Source of the DNA: Bacteroidales bacterium UBA1208 | GTDB taxonomy: Bacteria > Bacteroidota > Bacteroidia > Bacteroidales > P3 | Direction: 5' to 3' | NCBI GenBank assembly: GCA_002309955.1 | Contig: DBXQ01000095.1 | Coordinates: 1 to 13,610, forward strand | Length of the DNA: 13,610 nucleotides | Shown here: in pieces, positions 1 to 8,518 of the stretch | How positions within the stretch are numbered: the stretch's first letter is position 1 | Layout: every line of letters begins with the position of its first letter | Notes under the pieces: generated by a model | Seen by the model: only the letters and a program-made list of their open reading frames with translations | The model's database searches: none | What the model was told of the DNA's origin: nothing | Made by a program: the position numbers and the translations under genes

Positions 1-234
1 GGAGACCGCATGGTGTATCTGATGCCTAACCCCGCACGGGGGGTGGTGAGTGTGATGTCGTCGTACAGGATAGGCCGGATGGAGGTGTATGACATGACGG
101 GAATGAAGGTGCATGAGGAAAGAGTGGACGGCATAGCGGCCAACGTGGATGTGAGCGGCTGGAAGAGGGGGGCCTATGTGGTGGCCCTGTATTTGGAGCA
201 AGGCGTAGTGACCAAGAAACTGCTGGTGGAATAA
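1..234 (+). CDS. C-terminal end of a secreted protein with a type IX secretion sorting domain (5' partial)
   Basis: The reading frame is open from base 1 (GGA GAC CGC ATG) to the TAA at 232-234, so the gene begins outside the window and only about 77 residues are visible. They match the type A C-terminal sorting domain of type IX (Por) secretion substrates: an NPARGVVSV box, then a strand reading RMEVYDMTGMKV, then VDVSGWKRGAYVVAL and a final KKLLVE. In this family the domain steers the protein through the outer membrane, where it is usually removed and the cargo is anchored or released. The cargo domain is not visible, so its function is unknown. It is the only plus-strand gene and converges on the efflux cluster. 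The ATG at 10 is internal, not the true start. Confidence 0.88.
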   Translation, partial: GDRMVYLMPNPARGVVSVMSSYRIGRMEVYDMTGMKVHEERVDGIAANVDVSGWKRGAYVVALYLEQGVVTKKLLVE

Positions 235-256
235 TCGGCAAAAGATATGATGATAA

Positions 257-289
257 AACAGGCTTGGCGCAAAGAGTGCCAAGCCTGTT
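257..289. terminator. Bidirectional intrinsic terminator between convergent genes
   Basis: A perfect 12-bp inverted repeat, AACAGGCTTGGC (257-268) and GCCAAGCCTGTT (278-289), flanks a 9-nt loop. It starts 22 bp after the stop of the plus-strand type IX cargo gene and about 100 bp beyond the end of the minus-strand efflux channel gene. On the minus strand the stem runs into TTTTATC. On the plus strand it is followed by the moderately T-rich ATGTTATTGTTGTTG. Position and shape fit a shared terminator for convergent transcripts. Confidence 0.82.
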
Positions 290-391
290 ATGTTATTGTT
301 GTTGTGCTAATGATTCCCATTCCTCTTGAGAGAGGTGGCACGGAGTGCCGGGGTATAAAGAAAGAAGTGTATGGCAAAAGAGAATCATTTA

Positions 392-1870
392 TCAGCCCCC
401 ATGGCTGACGGGACGAGCCAACTGACGGTAGCGAAGGCGTTTCAACAGGTAGTCGACCCATTGGTCAACAGCCTCGTTGCGGGCTTGCTGGAGCAGGGTT
501 TGGGCTTCGAGATAGTCTTTCATGCTGTATATTCCCGCTTCGAAATAGTTCTTCACCTCGGTCAAGTTTTCTTCGGCGTAGCGAATTGCCTCCTGCCGCA
601 CGCCGACAAGACGATAGGCCGCAGCCAACTGATAGTATGCATCGATTTTCTGGAGCAGGAGTTTTTCGGTCAAGTCGCTGCGGGTGTTCTGAGCCTGTTG
701 CCTGAGCAATTCCTGTTTGCGTATTTGATGGGCAGACTCCCACCATGCTGTGACGGGAAGATTGATAGTAGCAAAAAGCATGCCATTGGGACGCAGATTG
801 TCGCCAATCAAGTTATTAACTCCATAGGTGGCACCAACTGCCATTTGAGGAAGCGATTCACCAACTACCATGCGTTTTTGAAGAGTTGCAGCCTCGACAC
901 CGATTTCCAGCAGACGGGTGGCAGGAGAGTCGGTAAGCGTGAAATCAGGATTCGGCAACTGGACATTGAGCCATGAATACATTAACTGGTTGTTCTCGAC
1001 TCTCCACCTATTCCCATCGTACGGCAAGCCCATGTACTGGCAAAGAGCACGGGCGACCAAATCCATACCGTCAGTGAGACGGATCTTGGCAACGGTAAGC
1101 TCGTTTCGTTTGAGCTGTACCTGCAAGAGGTCGTTGCGACTCACGACACCGGCTTCGACACCAGCAGAGACATCGCGCTCAAGGGTATCGACCAAGAGTT
1201 GCAACTGGTGGAGGGTAGACTCTTTTTCCTGCAGCGACAGAAGCTGACAATACAACTGGTAGACATTCAATTCTACTTCATCACGGGTCATAATCAATTG
1301 CAACTCGGCAGCCTCGACACCAAGTTGAGCCAGTTTGTTACCATTGATAATGCGCCCACCGGCAAAGACGGGCTGTGTTAGCACCGCATTGGCAAAAGCG
1401 CCGTGGTCGAGTAGCTGGATACGTGCATCGAAGGCAAAGCGGTCGACAAAAAGGGTTATGAGATTTTCGATATAACGGGAGGCCTCGCCAAGACCGATTT
1501 CTTCGAGTGTACGCTGAAGCTCAGCTTGCTGTTCGCTGATAGGACGGCCATCGAAAGTGGCAGAGAGAGTGATATGGTCGCTGTTGTCGGATGCAGAGAC
1601 ATCAATCAGTGGCTTGTAGGCATGGAAATAGCCCGCCAAAGCACTGATGGACGGGAAATATTTGGTGAATGCCGCCCGTCGGGTTTCGGTAGCTACCGAG
1701 AGATTGAGTATGGCATTCTTCATGGCAGCCTGGTTTTGCAAAGCCATCGCCACACAACTGTCGGGATGAGGAAACAGGCATTGACCACTGTCGGGCTGGA
1801 CAGCAGGTTGTCCTACAGCAACAGAGCTGGCTAATAGAACTGGGATAAACAGGATGGTAAAAAGTTTCAT
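392..1870 (-). CDS. TolC-family outer membrane efflux channel
   Basis: Predicted outer-membrane channel of a tripartite efflux pump, 492 residues from the ATG at 1870. The frame is open to 1912, but the 1870 start places a clean signal peptide at the N-terminus (MKLFTILFIPVLLASSVAVG, cleavage probably before Q21). TolC-family traits include a long alpha-helical protein with two related halves, a segment LTQPVFAGGRIINGNKL in the first half, long amphipathic helices rich in Q, L, E and A, and a C-terminal NYFEAGIYSMKDYLEAQ stretch followed by LLQQARNE, typical of the last periplasmic helices. It is the last gene of the cluster, 60 bp after the RND transporter, so it most likely forms the exit duct for that pump. 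The family is clear; the substrate cannot be told from sequence. Confidence 0.9.
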   Translation of the reverse strand: MKLFTILFIPVLLASSVAVGQPAVQPDSGQCLFPHPDSCVAMALQNQAAMKNAILNLSVATETRRAAFTKYFPSISALAGYFHAYKPLIDVSASDNSDHITLSATFDGRPISEQQAELQRTLEEIGLGEASRYIENLITLFVDRFAFDARIQLLDHGAFANAVLTQPVFAGGRIINGNKLAQLGVEAAELQLIMTRDEVELNVYQLYCQLLSLQEKESTLHQLQLLVDTLERDVSAGVEAGVVSRNDLLQVQLKRNELTVAKIRLTDGMDLVARALCQYMGLPYDGNRWRVENNQLMYSWLNVQLPNPDFTLTDSPATRLLEIGVEAATLQKRMVVGESLPQMAVGATYGVNNLIGDNLRPNGMLFATINLPVTAWWESAHQIRKQELLRQQAQNTRSDLTEKLLLQKIDAYYQLAAAYRLVGVRQEAIRYAEENLTEVKNYFEAGIYSMKDYLEAQTLLQQARNEAVDQWVDYLLKRLRYRQLARPVSHGG

Positions 1871-1930
1871 TGCATAATGATTATTTGGCAGAGAGGCTTG
1901 CCGTATGCCCAACCCGCAAGCCTCGATGTA

Positions 1931-4900
1931 TCAACATTCCAAAGTTTTCTTTTTTTTGCTGTCGAACAGTTTCCAGTATGCCACTGGCAGTACGGTGACA
2001 ATGAGCGCGATGGCACAAAGCGTACCGAAACAGATAACTATGCCCATCGGCATCCATAGGGTGCTGCGGTGCACTATCATAGGTATCACGCCTACAGCAG
2101 TAGTGGCACTGGTAAGGAAAATAGGTCGCATGCGTCGGCGACCCGCCTCGAAAGCCACTTGACGCAATGGCAGGCCTGTGGCTCTCAATTGCTCGGCATA
2201 GTCGAACATCACTATTGTGTTGCGCACATTTATGCCAATAAGACTGACAATGCCGATAATGGCGGTAAGACTCACATCGGTTCCAAAAATCCAAATACCG
2301 ACAAAGCCTCCCAAGAGGCAGAGCGTAGTACCCGAAAGCGCAAGCAGAGTGAGTCGGATACGCTTGAAATTGAAAAGGAGGAAAAAGAAGACAATAATGA
2401 CTGCGGCAATGAGACCAATGATAATGCCCGACATGTTGTCTTGATTGACAGCGTCAAGACCTCCATAAGAGAACGAGACTGCATCGGCGTCGGGTTCATC
2501 CATGTGAATCATCTGGGCGAACTCATTTTCCAGCCAAGGCTTCATCTTGGCCATGGCAACAGGTTGGCTGCAACCAAAACGAAGGTCGGCACCTACAGTA
2601 ACGCACGGCACCCCTCCCCTATGGGCTATCAGTGCAGGCTGCCAATCGGGACTGATGGTTGCCACTTGGCGCAAGGGAACCCACAATCCGGGAACTGCCG
2701 TAGGCACCAAAGTGTTTTGCAAACGATCAAAATCATTAGTCTGACCTTTGTCATCGATTTTTAATTTCACCTTCAAGGCATAATCCCCCTCCCAAAGGGT
2801 AGTAATGGGCAGACCGCCGAAGATGGCTGCCAAATTGGCCGAGAGCAGAGCTTTGTTCACTCCCAGCCTCGAGGCCTCTTCAGGCTTGAGGTCTATCCGC
2901 ACAGAGGGAAGAAAGCCTTCCATATCGCTGTGTACCCACACCAAATCGTCGCACTGGGTACGCATGTGGTTTTTCAAGGTGTCGGCATATTGCCGCAGAA
3001 GTGCATGATCTTGACCCGAAAGCCGTATCTCGACCGGGTTTTTCACCCCTTGATAGTCAAGTTGCTTGACTCGTATGGAAGCATTGGGATAAGCATCAAT
3101 ATAAGTGTCTTTGTACCGCTTGATAACCCTTTCGGTAACATCGTAGTCGCGGGTACGCACTATCATCTGGGCATAGTTGGACGACGGCATATTGGGGGCA
3201 TAGGCAGCCATGAAGCGCGGAGAACCGCTGCCCACAAATGTGGTGACACTCAATATATCGGAGTCCTGCTGCAAGACTGCTTCGAACTTTTGGCAGATAC
3301 CGGCTGTCTGCTGCAACGAAGCCCCATGGGGCAAATGAATCTCCACCGCGAAACTATCACGCTCAGCCTTGGGCATAAGCTGAAGCGGAAGATGCAAAAA
3401 GAGTATTGCTGCCAAAAAAACAGACAAAACACCCGCTCCTATCGTGTGCCATGGATGACTGAAACAGAGTCGTAACAGCCGCTCATAACCTGTCTCCAAT
3501 CCATTGAAGAATTTATTCTGAATTCTTGTCAACAAAGTTGACCGCTTGCGGGTGACAGATTTAATCATTTTTTGCTCCAACCAAGGCGTAAGGAGCATGG
3601 CCAACAGAAGGGAGATGCCTAATGATATGCTTATTGTGGTGGGGAAGAATTTCACAAAATCGGCCAACGGCCCTACCATAGTGAAAAGGAAAGGGAAGAA
3701 AATGGCACATATGGAAATTGTAGCCACCACCAACGAGGGGAAAAAGGTTTTGGCACTGTGTATCGCAGCTTTCCACGGCCTCTCACCTCGGCGCAGGTTG
3801 TCCATATACCCGTCAATCATAACTATGCTGTCATCCACTATCATGCCCAAGGTGACTATCAACGCTGCCAAGGTGACGGTGTTCATTTCATAGCCTATGA
3901 TATACATGACCGATATGGTGATGGCCGTAGTGAGGGGTATTTCGATGGCTGGGATAAGTGCCGAAGTAATGGGGAACAGCATGAGCATGACCAGAATAAC
4001 CACAAGGATGGCTGTAAGGAGGTCTTTGAGGAATGACCAGATGCTGTCGTCCACCACTTTAGGAAGGTCGGTGATACGGGTTAGCGACACCCCGTCGGGT
4101 AAGATACGGCTGAAGTCTTGCAGCACTGCTCCCACATCTTCACCGAATTTTACAATATTGTTTCCCGGTCGCATCTCTATGCTGAGAATCAATGCCCGGT
4201 TACCGTCGTGGGTAATATAGTTCTGCGGGGCAGCATAGCTGCGTTCTATTCTGGCCACGTCTTGCAAACGGACAGCCTGCCCCAAGGGTGAAGTGAAAAC
4301 CACTTGTTCGCCCAGTTCGGCCTCGGAATGGAATGGGCTGGCCACATGGAGAGGCACTATTTCTCCCCCATCGTCAATAGTACCCCCAATACTTAACAAT
4401 CCTTGACCGAAAAGTTGTGCCGTGAGCATTTGGTAACTAATGCCATATGAGGCCAGCTTTTCTTTGTCCACATATACGTTCAACTCCTCTTTCTGTTCAC
4501 CATATGATTTGATGTTGCCCACCGCAGGCACGGTGCGCAGCCGTTTCTTCAGAATGTCCATATAGCGACCCATTTCGCGATAAGTCTTGTCGCGAGAGTC
4601 GAGCGAAACCAGCATTGACGATGTATTCCCGAAGTCGTCCACCACCACCAACGCCAACACTCCACTCGGCAACTGGCTTTTGAAGTCTTTCAATCCATGC
4701 CGAATCTTCGACCACACCTCGGCTTGGTTCATCACACTATAGTCCAGTTCGACATATACGTACACCACACCCTCTTTTGTATAGCTGTATGTACGCTCTT
4801 TATTCACCTCTTGGAAGGTGAAAAGGTAGTCTTCCAAGGGTGTTGTGACTTGGTTTTCCACCTCTTGGCTTGAAGCTCCGGGATAGACAGCAGCCACGAT

Positions 4901-5047
4901 GCCTTGACGGATGACAAACTCGGGAAATTCCTGCTTATTCATCTTGTCAAGACCATAAATGCCAAAAAACACCAACAACCCGACAATCAGAAAGATAATC
5001 TTCGGGTTGGCCATAACAGTCTCAATGATGCCAGTGGACTTCTTCAT
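1931..5047 (-). CDS. RND-family efflux transporter, inner membrane subunit (AcrB/HAE1-like)
   Basis: Full-length 1038-residue RND permease, the usual size for AcrB relatives, expected to exchange periplasmic protons for drugs, metabolites or other amphiphiles. Transmembrane segment 1 is about residues 14-32, followed by the first periplasmic porter/docking half (about 35-335), a membrane bundle (about 338-490), a segment at about 535-555, the second periplasmic half (about 556-868) and the last bundle (about 872-1025). Proton-relay residues are present: GMIVDDSIVMID with D405/D406 (AcrB D407/D408), R942 in GINVRNTIV where AcrB has K940, and R972 and T979 in RRMRPIFLTS. It lies 16 bp after the adaptor gene and 60 bp before the TolC-type gene. 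No frameshift or truncation is visible. The substrate is unknown; the retained DD pair argues for a proton-driven exporter. Confidence 0.95.
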   Translation of the reverse strand: MKKSTGIIETVMANPKIIFLIVGLLVFFGIYGLDKMNKQEFPEFVIRQGIVAAVYPGASSQEVENQVTTPLEDYLFTFQEVNKERTYSYTKEGVVYVYVELDYSVMNQAEVWSKIRHGLKDFKSQLPSGVLALVVVDDFGNTSSMLVSLDSRDKTYREMGRYMDILKKRLRTVPAVGNIKSYGEQKEELNVYVDKEKLASYGISYQMLTAQLFGQGLLSIGGTIDDGGEIVPLHVASPFHSEAELGEQVVFTSPLGQAVRLQDVARIERSYAAPQNYITHDGNRALILSIEMRPGNNIVKFGEDVGAVLQDFSRILPDGVSLTRITDLPKVVDDSIWSFLKDLLTAILVVILVMLMLFPITSALIPAIEIPLTTAITISVMYIIGYEMNTVTLAALIVTLGMIVDDSIVMIDGYMDNLRRGERPWKAAIHSAKTFFPSLVVATISICAIFFPFLFTMVGPLADFVKFFPTTISISLGISLLLAMLLTPWLEQKMIKSVTRKRSTLLTRIQNKFFNGLETGYERLLRLCFSHPWHTIGAGVLSVFLAAILFLHLPLQLMPKAERDSFAVEIHLPHGASLQQTAGICQKFEAVLQQDSDILSVTTFVGSGSPRFMAAYAPNMPSSNYAQMIVRTRDYDVTERVIKRYKDTYIDAYPNASIRVKQLDYQGVKNPVEIRLSGQDHALLRQYADTLKNHMRTQCDDLVWVHSDMEGFLPSVRIDLKPEEASRLGVNKALLSANLAAIFGGLPITTLWEGDYALKVKLKIDDKGQTNDFDRLQNTLVPTAVPGLWVPLRQVATISPDWQPALIAHRGGVPCVTVGADLRFGCSQPVAMAKMKPWLENEFAQMIHMDEPDADAVSFSYGGLDAVNQDNMSGIIIGLIAAVIIVFFFLLFNFKRIRLTLLALSGTTLCLLGGFVGIWIFGTDVSLTAIIGIVSLIGINVRNTIVMFDYAEQLRATGLPLRQVAFEAGRRRMRPIFLTSATTAVGVIPMIVHRSTLWMPMGIVICFGTLCAIALIVTVLPVAYWKLFDSKKKKTLEC

Positions 5048-5063
5048 AGGCAGTAGTCGGCCA

Positions 5064-6113
5064 TTAGTGGATTGGGACAGGTTCTACTTCTGTGTCTTTT
5101 GAAACCTTAAGCGTTCCGTCGACAATAACAGTGTCGTCGGGAGAGATGCCGGAGGTGACAAGCACACCGGATGTTGTCAAGTCGCCAATTGTAACAGGAG
5201 CCTGAACAGCACGTCCCTGTTTGACAATCCATACGAAACGACTGCCGTTAGTGGTGAGCTGAACAGCACGTGCAGGCAATTCCATCCCTCGGGACTGGTT
5301 CGCTGAAGACAGATGACATGTGCCCACCATACCAGGCAATAATCCGTGGGGAGGACGTTGGAGACGAACCCGTAGACTGTAGCTATGAGCTATCGGGTCA
5401 GGAGTCACGTTACGCTCTGTAACGATGCCTGTCAGCCCCAAACCCAAGGAATCGGGCAAGGCACCTATATCCACCGACACCATACTGCCTATGGCAACAC
5501 GGTTAACATCGATTTCAGGGACACTGATGCGGACATAAAGATTTGAAAGATCTACGATTGACAATATTGGCACTCCCGGTGCAACATAGGTACCCGGTTC
5601 TATAGCGACCTGCTGAACAATTCCACTGACAGGGGCTTGGAGGGAACAGTCGTCAAGCCGACGGCAGGCAATATCGTAGACGCTTTGAGCTTGATTAAGA
5701 CGAGTCTGCACTTCAACCCATTTTATCTCTGGAAGAGTACCTTTGTCGTAGACAACCTTAGCTCTCCGATACCCATCTTTGGCTTCTTCGAGCGTGGCAC
5801 GGGCTGCCTCGCAAGCATTAAGGGCATCGCTATTGTCTATGTCGACCAGCCGTTGACCAGCTACCACATGCTGTCCGTTTCGCACATGCACCGCAGTCAC
5901 TCGGCCACCGAGACTGAACGCCACTGCAGTTGTAGAGGCCTCCTCGACCGTACCTACATAGGTGCGTTGACTGCTTGCAGTGCCTTGGGCTGCCTGCATC
6001 ACCCCTACCCTTACAGGTTTTCGCTCTTCGTCACGGGGCTTTACTATACAGCCTGATGCCAAAAGCAATGAGGAAAGAGCAAGAACAACTATGACGGAGC
6101 GGTGCCGCATCAT
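5064..6113 (-). CDS. Periplasmic adaptor (membrane fusion) lipoprotein of RND pump
   Basis: A 349-residue HlyD/AcrA-type adaptor linking the RND pump to the outer-membrane channel. The N-terminus is a lipoprotein signal peptide ending LLLASGC, with C22 as the predicted lipidated cysteine. Two half-lipoyl motifs are clear: GGRVTAVHVRNGQHVVAGQ (residues 69-87, ending in LVDID at 89-93) and LQAPVSGIVQQVAIEPGTYV (158-177). They flank a short alpha-hairpin (about 94-157). A beta-barrel (about 190-270) and a membrane-proximal domain (about 275-345) follow. The ATG at 6113 overlaps the TGA of the upstream gene as ATGA, implying translational coupling; a second ATG follows immediately, so the start could be one codon later. 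It lies directly before the RND gene, the usual order for such pumps. Confidence 0.93.
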   Translation of the reverse strand: MMRHRSVIVVLALSSLLLASGCIVKPRDEERKPVRVGVMQAAQGTASSQRTYVGTVEEASTTAVAFSLGGRVTAVHVRNGQHVVAGQRLVDIDNSDALNACEAARATLEEAKDGYRRAKVVYDKGTLPEIKWVEVQTRLNQAQSVYDIACRRLDDCSLQAPVSGIVQQVAIEPGTYVAPGVPILSIVDLSNLYVRISVPEIDVNRVAIGSMVSVDIGALPDSLGLGLTGIVTERNVTPDPIAHSYSLRVRLQRPPHGLLPGMVGTCHLSSANQSRGMELPARAVQLTTNGSRFVWIVKQGRAVQAPVTIGDLTTSGVLVTSGISPDDTVIVDGTLKVSKDTEVEPVPIH

Positions 6114-6652
6114 AGGTCGCGCATCTCCTGTTTAAGGAATTCGAGTGCTGGCACCGTAGGTTGCTTGCCGTCTGCCACTGAGGCAAAAATTGTACTGGCC
6201 AAACGAGTTGGGTCGGCATCGGTCGGCACAGTGATTGCAGCCGAATTGATGACACCCATCATTTCGTCCTTGGCTGTGCGGATACGACTCCACGCTTCGG
6301 ACGATACATAGACTTGCTGGCTAAGATTATGTTCCCACTCATCGCGGATAGTCTTGGTCATGACACCCTGTAGCAGCTTGGTGTCCATACCCGGCTGGTA
6401 GCAGCGCAGCACAAGGCTCTCCGGCGCAATGCGTTCCAAAAAGAGTGCCATGCGCTCGTAGGCCTGCAACCGTATGGGGGTAACCAGTTTCACCGCCTCG
6501 CGGTGTTCATCCACCCGCATCTGCAACATCTGCAACTTTTGCTGATTATCGAAATACCGCTTGGTGATGCGGAAAAAGATGTACCCTGCCAGCGCCAACG
6601 TTGCCAGCACCGCCACCAAAGCACTCAAGAATGCTATAACAAATATCTTCAT
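6110..6652 (-). CDS. Uncharacterised single-pass membrane protein at head of the efflux cluster
   Basis: A 180-residue protein with one N-terminal transmembrane segment (about residues 4-28) followed by a basic stretch (RITKRYFDNQQK), consistent with an N-out/C-in anchor and a cytoplasmic soluble part, though topology is inferred. The soluble part is mainly helical, with RLQAYERMALFLERIAPESL (61-80), then LVLRCYQPGM, and EWEHNLSQQVYVSSEAWSRI (105-124). The AYER-LFLERI-P-LVLR pattern resembles a conserved Bacteroidota family of unknown function (DUF7935 by memory; not checked). Its stop overlaps the adaptor start (ATGA), so the two are probably made together. It could be a pump accessory factor, or a housekeeping gene sharing the transcript with lepA, which ends 54 bp upstream. 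I assign no function. Confidence 0.85.
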   Translation of the reverse strand: MKIFVIAFLSALVAVLATLALAGYIFFRITKRYFDNQQKLQMLQMRVDEHREAVKLVTPIRLQAYERMALFLERIAPESLVLRCYQPGMDTKLLQGVMTKTIRDEWEHNLSQQVYVSSEAWSRIRTAKDEMMGVINSAAITVPTDADPTRLASTIFASVADGKQPTVPALEFLKQEMRDL

Positions 6653-6670
6653 GACAATTATTTTAACTTT

Positions 6671-6689
6671 TGATTCTCATTGAGGATCA
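6671..6689. promoter_or_regulatory. Candidate operator: 19-bp near-palindrome upstream of the efflux cluster
   Basis: TGATTCTCA-T-TGAGGATCA is an inverted repeat with 9-base arms, 8 of 9 positions matching, around a single central base. It lies in the 54-bp gap between lepA and the first pump-cluster gene, 18 bp before that start codon. A TTTG (minus strand, 6695-6692), which could be a -33 element, lies just upstream, though no convincing -7 box follows. No T-run follows on the minus strand, so it does not look like a terminator. Its size and symmetry suit a dimeric repressor of the TetR or MarR type; this is inference. Confidence 0.4.
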
Positions 6690-6706
6690 GACAAACTTAT
6701 CTCTAT

Positions 6707-8512
6707 TCAATCCAGTTTCAACACAGCGAGGAAGGCACTCTGTGGCACCTCCACGTTACCCACCTGGCGCATACGCTTCTTGCCCTCTTTCTGCTTCTCC
6801 AACAGCTTGCGCTTGCGGGTGATGTCGCCACCGTAGCACTTGGCCGTGACGTCTTTGCGCACCTGTCGCACGGTCTCGCGGGCGATAATCTTGCTGCCGA
6901 TGGCAGCCTGTATGGCTACGTCGAACTGCTGCCGGGGTATCAGTTCCTTCAACTTCTCGCACATGCGGCGCCCGATGGGGTAGGCATTGTCGACATAGGT
7001 CAAGGTCGACAAAGCATCCACGGGGTCTCCGTTCAACAATATCTCCAGCTTGACGAGTTTCGACGGCTGAAATCCGTTCAGGTAGTAGTCGAAAGAGGCG
7101 TACCCTTTCGAGATGCTCTTCAGTTTGTCGTAGAAATCGAATACCACCTCGCCAAGCGGGAGGTCGAATGTTATCTCGATGCGGTCGGTGGTGAGGTAGG
7201 TCTGGTTTTTCAGTATGCCGCGTTTGTCCATACACAGCTTGATAACCGACCCGATAAAGTCGGCCTTAGTGATAATCTGAGCGTGGATATAAGGTTCGTA
7301 CACCTCGGCGATGTTGTTCGGCTCGGGCATGCCCGAGGGGTTGTAGACATCCTTTTCCTCACCGTTGGTCAGTTTCACCTTGTACTGCACATTGGGCACG
7401 GTAGTGATGACATCCATATTGAACTCGCGCTCCAATCGTTCCTGCACAATCTCCATGTGCAGCAGGCCGAGGAACCCGCAGCGGAAGCCGAATCCCAACG
7501 CAAGCGAGCTCTCCGGCTCAAACGTCAGCGACGCATCGTTAAGCTGCAATTTCTCAATCGAAGCCCGCAGTTCCTCGTAGTCGTCAGTATCTACAGGATA
7601 CACACCAGCGAAGACCATGGGTTTCACGGCCTCAAATCCTTCGATGGCCTTGTCGCACGGACGCTCAACATGTGTGATGGTGTCGCCCACACGCACCTCC
7701 TTCGAGGTTTTGATACCGCTGATGATATACCCCACGTCACCGGCTTTCAATTCCTTGCGCGGCTCCATGTTCAGGCGTAGCACGCCAATCTCATCGGCAT
7801 GGTAGTCTTTCTCGGTGCTGACGAACATCACATGGTCGTTGGTGCGGATGGTGCCGTTCATGATGCGGAAATAGCTGATGATGCCACGGAAGGGATTGAA
7901 TACCGAGTCGAACACCAGCGCCTGCAACGGAGCATCGGGGTCGCCCTTGGGAGCCGGGAAGCGGTCGACGATGGCTCGTAACACTTCGGGCACACCCATA
8001 CCCGTCTTGGCACTGCACGACAGAATCTCTTCGCGCTTGCAGCCCAACAGGTCGATAATCTCGTCGGCAACCTCCTCGGGCATGGCACTGTCAAGGTCTA
8101 TCTTGTTCATCACGGGGATGATTTCCAAGTCATTTTCCAAGGCGAGATACAGGTTGGAGATAGTCTGTGCTTGGATGCCCTGCGTGGCGTCCACCACAAG
8201 TAGCGCCCCCTCGCACGCTGCTATCGAACGGCTCACCTCGTAGCTGAAGTCTACATGACCCGGCGTGTCGATAAGGTTCAGCACAAAGTCCTTGCCTGCG
8301 TTCTCGCCTTCGCCATCATAACGGTAATTCATCTGTATGGCGTGACTCTTGATGGTGATGCCGCGTTCCTTCTCTAAATCCATGTCGTCCAGCACCTGGT
8401 CTTGCATGTCGCGCTGCGACACCGTGGCGGTATACTCCAAAAGACGGTCGGCCAGCGTGCTCTTGCCGTGGTCGATGTGAGCTATGATACAAAAGTTACG
8501 TATGTTGTTCAT
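6707..8512 (-). CDS. lepA: Elongation factor 4 (LepA), ribosome back-translocating GTPase
   Basis: Translation GTPase of 601 residues, the usual size for LepA/EF4. It binds the ribosome, promotes back-translocation in vitro and affects initiation and 30S assembly in cells. All GTPase motifs are present: AHIDHGKS (11-18), ERGITIK with T53, DTPGH (82-86), NKID (136-139) and SAK (167-169). The hallmark LepA-specific C-terminal domain is intact, including IGSKIIARETVRQVRKDV (538-555) and CYGGDITRKRKLLEKQKEGK (559-578), ending AVLKLD. GFRCGFLGLLHMEI (342-355) lies in the EF-G-like domain III/V region. The ATG at 8512 gives the conserved start MNNIRNFCIIAHIDHGKS. The pump cluster follows after 54 bp without a visible terminator, so readthrough is possible. 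Confidence 0.98.
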   Translation of the reverse strand: MNNIRNFCIIAHIDHGKSTLADRLLEYTATVSQRDMQDQVLDDMDLEKERGITIKSHAIQMNYRYDGEGENAGKDFVLNLIDTPGHVDFSYEVSRSIAACEGALLVVDATQGIQAQTISNLYLALENDLEIIPVMNKIDLDSAMPEEVADEIIDLLGCKREEILSCSAKTGMGVPEVLRAIVDRFPAPKGDPDAPLQALVFDSVFNPFRGIISYFRIMNGTIRTNDHVMFVSTEKDYHADEIGVLRLNMEPRKELKAGDVGYIISGIKTSKEVRVGDTITHVERPCDKAIEGFEAVKPMVFAGVYPVDTDDYEELRASIEKLQLNDASLTFEPESSLALGFGFRCGFLGLLHMEIVQERLEREFNMDVITTVPNVQYKVKLTNGEEKDVYNPSGMPEPNNIAEVYEPYIHAQIITKADFIGSVIKLCMDKRGILKNQTYLTTDRIEITFDLPLGEVVFDFYDKLKSISKGYASFDYYLNGFQPSKLVKLEILLNGDPVDALSTLTYVDNAYPIGRRMCEKLKELIPRQQFDVAIQAAIGSKIIARETVRQVRKDVTAKCYGGDITRKRKLLEKQKEGKKRMRQVGNVEVPQSAFLAVLKLD

Positions 8513-8518
8513 CGTTTT

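Noticed and set aside
371..976. 201-codon open frame on the plus strand starting between the terminator and the efflux channel gene
   Set aside because: All but the first few codons are antisense to the TolC-type gene, no promoter was seen, and the protein has no recognisable feature.
6680..7780. 366-codon open frame on the plus strand
   Set aside because: It lies almost wholly antisense to lepA, which has full family motifs. The translation shows no recognisable domain and is best explained as a shadow of lepA codon bias.
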